DNA from: Kiritimatiellia bacterium
GTDB taxonomy: Bacteria > Verrucomicrobiota > Kiritimatiellia > RFP12 > UBA1067
Direction of reading: 5' to 3'
Assembly: GCA_016303225.1 (NCBI GenBank)
Contig: JAEDMC010000155.1
Span: 1-6,541, forward strand
DNA: 6,541 bases
Below the pieces are notes generated by a model that worked only from the letters and a program-made list of their open reading frames with translations, was not told the DNA's origin and made no database searches. Shown piece after piece: positions 1-5,410 of this stretch (positions are counted from its first letter, which is position 1; every line of letters starts with the position of its first letter). The position numbers were made by a program, and so were the translations under genes.

Positions 1-60
1 GCGGTTCGGACGGAAAGTCTCGACCGGTTTCGGACCCGCCCGAAAATATTTTTCGTCCAA
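1..60 (-). CDS. Possible N-terminal fragment of an unknown gene, cut by the left edge
   Basis: Reading leftward, a TTG codon at 60-58 opens a frame with no stop for 20 codons to the window edge. It would read (M)DEKYFRAGPKPVETFRPNR. The frame is not recognised and no function is proposed. In favour: it lies 39 bases after the galM stop on the same strand, and its first codons are AT-rich, as gene starts often are. Against: there is no clear Shine-Dalgarno before the TTG, a 20-codon open run is easily due to chance at this base composition, and the same bases form overlapping inverted repeats that could be a transcription-end structure. Sequence left of the window would decide. Confidence 0.2.
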   Translation of the reverse strand, partial: MDEKYFRAGPKPVETFRPNR

Positions 61-70
61 TGTTTTCGGG
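28..70. repeat. Overlapping inverted repeats downstream of galM
   Basis: Three mutually exclusive stems can be read here. TTTCGG at 28-33 pairs with CCGAAA at 40-45 across a 6-base loop. CCCGAAAA at 39-46 pairs with TTTTCGGG at 63-70 across a 16-base loop. CGAAAA at 41-46 pairs with TTTTCG at 50-55 across a 3-base loop. On the plus strand the first stem is followed by ATATTTTT, which resembles a short intrinsic terminator for a gene entering from the left. On the minus strand no U-run follows any stem, so it is not a canonical galM terminator. This reading competes with the possible coding start at 60. Confidence 0.3.
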
Positions 71-99
71 GGTCTCGTGAAAATCCGGGATAAGGGTGG

Positions 100-1290
100 T
101 CACTCGGCGGAGAAGCGGTACTCGGTGCGGCTCCTGAAGGTCTCGCCCGGACGAAGCACCGTCGACGGAAACTCGGGATGGTTCGGCGAGTCGGGATAGT
201 GCTGCGTCTCCAGCGCCAGGCCCGCGAACTGCGGATACGTCTTGCCCTCGGCCTTCGCGGCAAATGCCCCTTTCATGTTCTGCGCCCCGTACATCTGCAT
301 GCAGGGCTCAGTCGTGAAGATCTCCAGCTTGCGGCCGGACACGGGATCACGCATCGTCGCCGCCGGCTTCAGTTCGCCGACCTTCCCGCGCAGGACGAAA
401 TTGTGGTCATACCAGTTGTCCGTGCACTTGAGCCATGTCTGCGCCGCCATCCAGTCCGCCTTCGCGCCGATCTTGCGCAGCGTCGTGAAGTCGAAGCCCG
501 TTCCCGCGACCGGCTCGTCCTTGACCGGGATGAGCCCGTCGTCCGTCTTCGTCCACTTGTCCGCAAAGACCTGCAGTTCCTGATCGAGCACGTTCCCGCT
601 CGCCTCGCCCGCGAGGTTCCAGTAGGAGTGGTGGGTGAGGTTGAGCACGGTCGGCTTGTCCGTCGTCGCCTCGTAGTCGATCGTCCACGTGTTGTTCGGC
701 AGCACCTTGTACGTGACCGTGCACGTGACCGTGCCGGGAAGGCCCATGTCGCCGTCCGGCGAAACGAGCGTCAGCTTAAGCCCCGCGACCGTCGTCTTCT
801 CGTTGCTCGGATTGTCGGTTTCGAGAAACGGCTCCGCCTTCCAGACCTTCGAGTCCCAGCCTTCCGGACCGCTGTGGCAATTGCAGTGCCGCGGAGCCGG
901 CTTCGTCTCGTTGATCGGCATCTGATACGTCTTGCCGTCCAACGTAAACTTGCCGTGCGCGATGCGGTTACCGTAGCGACCGATGAGCGTGCCCATCGAG
1001 AACCCGTTCTTCTCGTATTCGGCAACCGTATTGAAGCCAAGCGTCACGTCCGCGAGCGTTCCGTTCTTGTCCGGCGCCCAGCAGCGCACGAGCCGTCCGC
1101 CGAAGTCCGTCACCTCGAGCCTCAGCCCGCCCGCGCCCGTGATCGTGTAGAGCGTGGTCTTCTCGCCCTTTGCCGTCTCCCCGAACGGGGCGTTCGAGAT
1201 CCAGGCGCCTGCAGACGCATTTTCCGCGTCATCCACCTCGCAGCCAGCCATTGCCAACGCCGCACAACAAACTGCCATTAACTTTTTCAT
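100..1290 (-). CDS. galM: Aldose 1-epimerase (mutarotase), exported lipoprotein
   Basis: Predicted 396-residue GalM-family enzyme, which interconverts the alpha and beta anomers of aldoses such as galactose or glucose. The N-terminus has two lysines, a hydrophobic stretch and the sequence LAMAGC, a lipobox-like site that would make Cys17 the lipidated residue. The next residue is Glu, not Asp, so nothing argues for inner-membrane retention. Family motifs appear in order: GRYGNRIAHGKF (about 104-115), CNCHSGPEGWD (136-146, likely first catalytic His139), LTHHSYWNLAG (218-228, likely second His221) and LALETQHYPDSPNHP (358-372, likely catalytic Glu361). The usual Asn before the second histidine is a His here. 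About 50 residues precede the part that resembles cytosolic GalM, consistent with signal plus linker. It begins 9 bases after the nadA stop with no good Shine-Dalgarno (GGGTG lies about 12 bases upstream, overlapping the nadA end), so translational coupling is likely. The natural sugar cannot be told from sequence; galactose, glucose or another released aldose are all possible. Confidence 0.93.
   Translation of the reverse strand: MKKLMAVCCAALAMAGCEVDDAENASAGAWISNAPFGETAKGEKTTLYTITGAGGLRLEVTDFGGRLVRCWAPDKNGTLADVTLGFNTVAEYEKNGFSMGTLIGRYGNRIAHGKFTLDGKTYQMPINETKPAPRHCNCHSGPEGWDSKVWKAEPFLETDNPSNEKTTVAGLKLTLVSPDGDMGLPGTVTCTVTYKVLPNNTWTIDYEATTDKPTVLNLTHHSYWNLAGEASGNVLDQELQVFADKWTKTDDGLIPVKDEPVAGTGFDFTTLRKIGAKADWMAAQTWLKCTDNWYDHNFVLRGKVGELKPAATMRDPVSGRKLEIFTTEPCMQMYGAQNMKGAFAAKAEGKTYPQFAGLALETQHYPDSPNHPEFPSTVLRPGETFRSRTEYRFSAE
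712..735. repeat. 12-bp tandem duplication inside galM
   Basis: CGTGACCGTGCA is followed directly by CGTGACCGTGCC, two 12-bp units differing at the last base. On the minus strand they encode the four-residue alternation TVTC-TVTY in what is probably a beta strand of the epimerase. It keeps the reading frame and most likely reflects the alternating strand sequence or a small in-frame slippage, not a functional DNA element. Confidence 0.5.
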
Positions 1291-1299
1291 AAGGATTTT

Positions 1300-2196
1300 T
1301 CACCCAATGCTAAGCATCCTTTCGATGGCCGTTCTCGCCTTCATCGCGACTTCTTCCGGCACCTCGACTTCGTACTGCATCTTCTCAAGCGAATCCCTCA
1401 GCTTCTCAAGCGTGATCTTCTTCATGTCGACGCACTCGAGGTCGCCGATCGGAAAGAACTCCTTCTCCGGATTCTCCTTCTGCAGCCGGTGCAAAATGCC
1501 CGCCTCGGTACCGATCACGAACCGACCGGCGGACGATTCCTTCACGAACTTGCACATGCCTCCGGTCGAGAGGCAGTGGTCTGCCGCCTCGCGGACCGGC
1601 TTGTCGCATTCGGGATGCACCAGCACAGGCGCGTCCATTCCCGCTGCAAGACGTCCGTTCCGAATGTCGCAAAGCTCCAGCTTCGCGTGGATGGGACAAA
1701 AACCCTTCCAGCACCGGTAGCTCTCACCGAGCTTCTTCGAGACGTAGCCGCCCAAATGCATGTCGGGAACGAAGATAATCTCCTCACCCTTCAAGGTGGC
1801 CATCACCTTCTCGGCGTTGCCGCTCGTGACGCAGATGTCGCACTCGGCCTTGACCTCGGCCGTGGAATTGACGTAGCAAACCGCTTTCGCTCCGGGATAC
1901 TTCGCCTTGAGCTCGCGCAGCTGCGCCGCCGTGATCATCTCGGCCATCGGACACCCGGCCGTCGGATCGGGCAACAGCACCTTCTTCGTCGGATTCAGGA
2001 TCTTCGCCGTCTCGGCCATGAACTTGACGCCGCAGAATACGATGACGTCCGCGTCGATCTCCGTCGCCTTGCGCGCCAGCTCCAGCGAATCGCCGGTGAA
2101 GTCCGCAATGTCCTGCACCTCGCCGCGGCAGTAGTTGTGCGCCAGGATCACCGCACGGTGATTGTTCCGCAGCATCCTGATCTCGTCTTCAATCAT
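1300..2196 (-). CDS. nadA: Quinolinate synthase A
   Basis: Predicted 298-residue cytoplasmic NadA, a 4Fe-4S enzyme that condenses iminoaspartate with dihydroxyacetone phosphate to give quinolinate in de novo NAD synthesis. Length matches the short form of the family. The three cluster-ligand cysteines are visible and correctly spaced: Cys82 in PTAGCPM, Cys167 in WKGFCPIH and Cys255 in LECVDMK. Active-site motifs are also present: AHNY (19-22), CYVNSTAE (107-114), CVTSGNAE (122-129), PDMHLGGYV (144-152), VHPEC (193-197), STGGM (210-214) and GTEAG (229-233). The ATG start is supported by GAGG four bases upstream, overlapping the thrH stop codon, with only 6 bases between the genes. Neither nadB (aspartate oxidase) nor nadC is in the window, so the iminoaspartate source is not visible. 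Position after thrH implies cotranscription rather than a NAD operon. Confidence 0.97.
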   Translation of the reverse strand: MIEDEIRMLRNNHRAVILAHNYCRGEVQDIADFTGDSLELARKATEIDADVIVFCGVKFMAETAKILNPTKKVLLPDPTAGCPMAEMITAAQLRELKAKYPGAKAVCYVNSTAEVKAECDICVTSGNAEKVMATLKGEEIIFVPDMHLGGYVSKKLGESYRCWKGFCPIHAKLELCDIRNGRLAAGMDAPVLVHPECDKPVREAADHCLSTGGMCKFVKESSAGRFVIGTEAGILHRLQKENPEKEFFPIGDLECVDMKKITLEKLRDSLEKMQYEVEVPEEVAMKARTAIERMLSIG

Positions 2197-2205
2197 ACGA
2201 CCTCA
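2197..2205 (-). promoter_or_regulatory. nadA ribosome-binding site overlapping the thrH stop
   Basis: On the minus strand the thrH stop TGA shares bases with GAGG, followed by TCGT and the nadA ATG. The Shine-Dalgarno core is short (four bases) and its spacer is only four bases. The overlap suggests that ribosomes ending on thrH help start nadA translation. Confidence 0.6.
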
Positions 2206-2808
2206 AAACCTCAATGCCTTCTCAATCCCCGCGAGAAACTCCTGATACGTCTCAAACGCCGGGAGATCGGGATTGTCGGCCTTGATCTTGTCCGTCGAGC
2301 GGAAGAGGAAGCCGGCCTTGGAGGCGCGGATCATGCCGAGGTCGTTGAAGCTGTCGCCGGCGGCGATGGTCGTGAAACCGCAGGACTGCAGCGCCTTCAC
2401 GGTCGTCAGCTTCGACTGCGCGCAGCGCATCTTGTAGCCGACGATCTTGCCGTTCGCATCGACTTCAAGCTGGTTGCACATGAGCGTCGGATACCCGAGC
2501 TTCTTCATGAGCGGCATCGCGAACTCGTAGAACGTGTCGGAGAGGATGAGCACCTGCGTCTGTGCGCGGAGCGCGTCGAGGAACTCCTTCGCGCCGTCGA
2601 GCGGATCAATCTTCGCAATCACGTCCTGAATCTCCTTCAGGCCGAGACCGTGCTTGTCGAGGAGGTCGATGCGGTAGCGCATCAGCTTGTCATAGTCGGG
2701 CTCGTCGCGCGTCGTACGGCGGAATTCGGGAATCCCGGTCTTTTCGGCAAAAGCAATCCAGATCTCAGGAACGAGAACTCCTTCAAGGTCAAGGCAAACA
2801 ATATTCAT
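2203..2808 (-). CDS. thrH: ThrH-type phosphoserine phosphatase / homoserine phosphotransferase
   Basis: Predicted 201-residue cytoplasmic HAD-superfamily protein. The N-terminal run CLDLEGVLVPEIWIAFAEKTGI and the later ILSDTFYEF are nearly identical to my recollection of Pseudomonas aeruginosa ThrH, about 205 residues. That enzyme dephosphorylates phosphoserine and can pass the phosphate to homoserine, linking serine and threonine synthesis. HAD motifs: motif I DLEGV with nucleophile Asp7 and, as in ThrH, Glu9 where most HAD phosphatases have Asp; motif II Ser90 in LILSDT; a likely motif III lysine at Lys133; motif IV AAGDSFND with Asp152 and Asp156. The start is fixed by this conserved N-terminus. 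No Shine-Dalgarno precedes the ATG, and a consensus -10 lies 10 bases upstream, suggesting a near-leaderless message. It heads the thrH-nadA-galM unit. Whether it mainly makes serine or phosphohomoserine here cannot be read from sequence; no serA, serC, thrB or thrC is nearby. Confidence 0.95.
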   Translation of the reverse strand: MNIVCLDLEGVLVPEIWIAFAEKTGIPEFRRTTRDEPDYDKLMRYRIDLLDKHGLGLKEIQDVIAKIDPLDGAKEFLDALRAQTQVLILSDTFYEFAMPLMKKLGYPTLMCNQLEVDANGKIVGYKMRCAQSKLTTVKALQSCGFTTIAAGDSFNDLGMIRASKAGFLFRSTDKIKADNPDLPAFETYQEFLAGIEKALRF

Positions 2809-2828
2809 AAGTAGGTATATTATATCAT
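2809..2828 (-). promoter_or_regulatory. Putative promoter for thrH with consensus -10
   Basis: The 20-bp gap between the rhamnosidase stop and thrH is almost entirely A and T in an otherwise GC-rich window. On the minus strand it contains a perfect TATAAT at 2824-2819. No good -35 hexamer is found 16-18 bases upstream, inside the rhamnosidase 3' end (candidates TATGAG, CTATGA, TCTATG). Only 10 bases separate TATAAT from the thrH ATG, so initiation at the usual distance would leave a leader of about 2-5 bases. This agrees with the missing Shine-Dalgarno. AT-rich gaps can match TATAAT by chance, so the call is moderate. Confidence 0.5.
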
Positions 2829-5351
2829 TTATCGGACGTACTCATAGACGCCGGGCTTGAGCTCGACGGACTTTTCGCCCGGCAGCGTCAACGTCGCCGT
2901 CGTCCCCTCCGGAATGCGGAACGCATACGTGATCGCGTCCTTCTCGCCGTACCGCCAGCTCGCCTCGATAAGGCCCGCGGCGGACCGGTAGTTCATCCCG
3001 ATGAAGCCGAGCCGCTTGTCCGGATGCGGCGCAAGAAAGAAATGACGGAAACCCGGCTGCGCGACATCCGGCTTGAGGCCGACCGCCTCTTCGACCATCC
3101 ACGCATAGACCGAACCGTAGGCGTAGTGGTTGAAGCTGTTCATGCCCGCATCGCCGAAGCCCTTGTCCTTCGTGTAGCTGTTCCAGCGCTCCCAGATCGT
3201 CGTCGCGCCCTGATCGACCGAGTAGAGCCAGCTCGGACACCCGCGCTGCAGAAGAATGTCATAGGCGACGTCTACGCGTCCCGCCTTCGTGAGCGCATAC
3301 GGGAGAACCGCCGTTCCGAGAAAGCCCGTCTGCAGCTTGCCGCCGTGATCGGCGATGTTCTTGACGAGCGCCTCCGTCGTCTGCTGGTAAGCCTCCCCTT
3401 CGACAAGGTCGAGGAGAATCGCAAACGCATACCCCGTCTGCATCCGGCACTTCTCGACCAGGAGTCCGTCGGAACCGAGATACTTCGCCTTGAAGTCGGC
3501 GGAAGCCTTCCGGTCCATCGCCTCGTACTTCTTGACCGCATCCGCCCTGCCGAGCGCCTTCGCGACGTCGACCATCATCCGCGCGTCCCAGACGAGATAC
3601 GCCTGCGAAATGAGGTGACGAAGCTCGTCGCCGTTGCCCTCGTAGGCGAGCCAGTCGCCAAAGTCGGGACATGGCTTCTTCGGAATCGGATCCTTCGCAA
3701 TCACGTCCATAAACCGGTCCATCGCGGCGAAATGACGCTTCAGGACGTCCACGTTGCCGAACATCCGGTAGAGGACGTGCGGAACGACGATGCCGGCATC
3801 CGACCAGCCCGTCGACGGACCGAGGTGGTTGTCGGACGTGTGCGGGAACGGCGCGACGAACGGGAAGCTCCCCGTCGCCGGCTCGATAGAATCGGTGAGG
3901 TCCTGCATCCACTTCGTGAGAAAACCGTCCACATTCGCCAGGTAGCATCCCGCCGGCGCGAAGACCTGCGTATCGGCGCTCCAGCCCTGCCGCTCGTCGC
4001 GCTGGGGACAGTCCGTCGGCACCGCGAGGTAATTGGAAAGCATGCCCCAGCGGACGTTCGAAATGAGCTTGTTGAGGTCGGCGCGGCCCGTGACGAGCGT
4101 GCCGGTCTCCGCATCCGCCGCGACGGACGAGACCGGAATCGCCTGCGCGGAGATGACTTCAAGCGGACCGTCCGCCCGGACGCTCATGTAGCGATAGCCG
4201 AAGAACGTATTCTCCGTGACGTACTTCTCGTCCCCCTCGCCCGCAAACGTGTACTTCACGAGCGCCTTGGCGCTTCGCAGATTCTTGAGGTAGAGCGAGC
4301 CGGCCGGACCGTCATTGCCGCGAGCACGCTCGCCGTTGCCGTCATTCAGCATCTCCGCAAAGCGCAGCGTCGCCGTCACGCCCTTCGGCGCACGCCAAAT
4401 CATTTCGGGAACGGCCGAGTGGTTCTGCCAGAAATCGAAGACAATTTCCTCGCCGGGACCGATCTTGAGCGGATTTCCCTTCACCTTGACGATCTTGCCG
4501 AAGACGTTGGTGTCGGACGCGCCCTCCACCTCGCTGTCGCGCCACGTGTAATGGTCGGCGCAGCCGTGCTTCAGGTCTTCGCGGAAACGGACCGCCGGGC
4601 CGATGTGCGGCGTCACCTTGCCGATCGCCCACATCGACGCGAACTCGCGCGCGTTCGCCCAGTCCGCCGGCGCGCCCTCCGTCCGCCACGGCGTCTTAAC
4701 CCGCGCGTCGTAGATCTCGCCCTGGAAGAGCGAAGCCTCCTTGACGGGACCGGCAAACGCCGCCTGCCAGGTGAGGTCCGTCGGGAACCGCGCCCGGGTG
4801 CCGTCCGCATACGTGACGACGAGTACGGCGCCGAAGCAGTTCTCCTTCACGTTCAGCGTCCACGGCTGCATCCGCGTCCACCAGGTGCTGACGGACTCGG
4901 CGCAGAAGACATTCTTCGCGCCCTTCTCCGTCTTCATCAGCTTCGTGACGTCGTAGGCAAACGAATCGCGGCGCTGCTCGAGCGTCGTATAGCCGGGGAG
5001 GAGCCGGTCGTCCGTGATCGGCTGTCCGTTCACGAACGCCCGGAAGACGCCCCCTCCCGTCACGTGCCAGCGGGCGGACGCGACCTCCTTCTCGTTGACA
5101 TACGTCTTCACGTTCACCGTGGTGTCGGGTTCCTCGGGCTTCCGCGGCGCCTTCACGGTGATGAACTTGGCGCTCTTCCAGTCGACTTCGCTGCCGTCCA
5201 GCGCCCAAAGCGGAATGATAGAGAGCGCGACTTCGGCCTTCACGCCCGGCTTGAAATGCTCAACCGCCGGCGGCAGCGCCTGAGCCAAGTCCGCACACGC
5301 AATCCCCGCTGCCAACGCCCCCAATCCAAACCCAAGAAAGTTCCGGTTCAT
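2829..5351 (-). CDS. Alpha-L-rhamnosidase, glycoside hydrolase family 78, exported
   Basis: Predicted 840-residue GH78 enzyme, an inverting hydrolase that removes terminal alpha-L-rhamnose from plant glycosides or pectic side chains. Residues 1-25 form a signal peptide (Arg3, hydrophobic core, likely cleavage after AQA at 23-25). A Cys at 19 sits in a poor lipobox (GIAC), so ordinary cleavage is favoured. The usual order follows: N-terminal beta domains with the binding region around WWTRMQPW (157-164) and FVNGQPITDD (106-115), a central beta domain (about 250-410, FGYRYMSV at 384-391), the (alpha/alpha)6 catalytic barrel (about 415-760) and a C-terminal beta domain (to 840). The catalytic acids are visible: Asp447, Asp452, Glu453 and Asp460 in TDCPQRDERQGWSAD, and Glu721 in TTIWERWNS, with the family motif NSFNHYAYGSV (738-748) after it. 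Glu453 and Glu721 lie 268 residues apart, close to characterised GH78 enzymes as I recall them. Strong AGGAGG five bases before the ATG fixes the start. It uses TAA, whereas the four neighbours use TGA. Natural substrate unknown; no transporter or rhamnose catabolic gene is in view. Confidence 0.95.
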   Translation of the reverse strand: MNRNFLGFGLGALAAGIACADLAQALPPAVEHFKPGVKAEVALSIIPLWALDGSEVDWKSAKFITVKAPRKPEEPDTTVNVKTYVNEKEVASARWHVTGGGVFRAFVNGQPITDDRLLPGYTTLEQRRDSFAYDVTKLMKTEKGAKNVFCAESVSTWWTRMQPWTLNVKENCFGAVLVVTYADGTRARFPTDLTWQAAFAGPVKEASLFQGEIYDARVKTPWRTEGAPADWANAREFASMWAIGKVTPHIGPAVRFREDLKHGCADHYTWRDSEVEGASDTNVFGKIVKVKGNPLKIGPGEEIVFDFWQNHSAVPEMIWRAPKGVTATLRFAEMLNDGNGERARGNDGPAGSLYLKNLRSAKALVKYTFAGEGDEKYVTENTFFGYRYMSVRADGPLEVISAQAIPVSSVAADAETGTLVTGRADLNKLISNVRWGMLSNYLAVPTDCPQRDERQGWSADTQVFAPAGCYLANVDGFLTKWMQDLTDSIEPATGSFPFVAPFPHTSDNHLGPSTGWSDAGIVVPHVLYRMFGNVDVLKRHFAAMDRFMDVIAKDPIPKKPCPDFGDWLAYEGNGDELRHLISQAYLVWDARMMVDVAKALGRADAVKKYEAMDRKASADFKAKYLGSDGLLVEKCRMQTGYAFAILLDLVEGEAYQQTTEALVKNIADHGGKLQTGFLGTAVLPYALTKAGRVDVAYDILLQRGCPSWLYSVDQGATTIWERWNSYTKDKGFGDAGMNSFNHYAYGSVYAWMVEEAVGLKPDVAQPGFRHFFLAPHPDKRLGFIGMNYRSAAGLIEASWRYGEKDAITYAFRIPEGTTATLTLPGEKSVELKPGVYEYVR

Positions 5352-5370
5352 CTACTCCTCCTCTTCCTTT
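5352..5370 (-). promoter_or_regulatory. Strong ribosome-binding site of the rhamnosidase
   Basis: On the minus strand a purine tract containing AGGAGG (5362-5357) stands five bases before the ATG. It is by far the best Shine-Dalgarno in the window. It contrasts with the absent or weak sites before thrH and galM, suggesting high translation of the exported enzyme. Confidence 0.8.
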
Positions 5371-5374
5371 AGAC

Positions 5375-5401
5375 TTTGCGTTCTCTGCGTTCTTTGCGGT
5401 T
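5375..5401. repeat. Three 9-bp tandem units between glnN and the rhamnosidase
   Basis: Plus-strand units TTTGCGTTC, TCTGCGTTC and TTTGCGGTT lie end to end. The second differs from the first at one base and the third at two. The array fills nearly half of the 59-bp spacer and does not overlap the ribosome-binding site. On the minus strand it reads as A-rich units around CGCA. It is not an inverted repeat and so not an intrinsic terminator. Its role is unknown: a dispersed intergenic repeat, a protein-binding array or an untranslated leader element are all possible. Confidence 0.6.
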
Positions 5402-5410
5402 TCCGTGAGA

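Noticed and set aside
712..735. 12-bp tandem repeat containing CACGTG and GTGCAC palindromes as a possible operator
   Set aside because: It lies deep inside galM and is explained by the encoded TVTC-TVTY beta-strand alternation; no promoter is nearby.
178..1281. 367-codon plus-strand open frame over galM
   Set aside because: Antisense-register shadow of a well-supported epimerase gene, with arginine-rich composition and no family motif.
1489..2814. 441-codon plus-strand open frame spanning nadA and thrH
   Set aside because: Same antisense-register artefact. It runs through two well-recognised genes only because they share a frame and their 6-bp gap adds no stop.
3024..5372. 782-codon open frame on the plus strand, antisense to the rhamnosidase
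   Set aside because: It is in the antisense register where each codon is the reverse complement of a sense codon, so stops arise only from sense TTA, CTA or TCA, which GC-rich genes avoid. The translation is arginine-, valine- and leucine-rich with no recognisable motif, while the minus frame is a clear GH78 enzyme.
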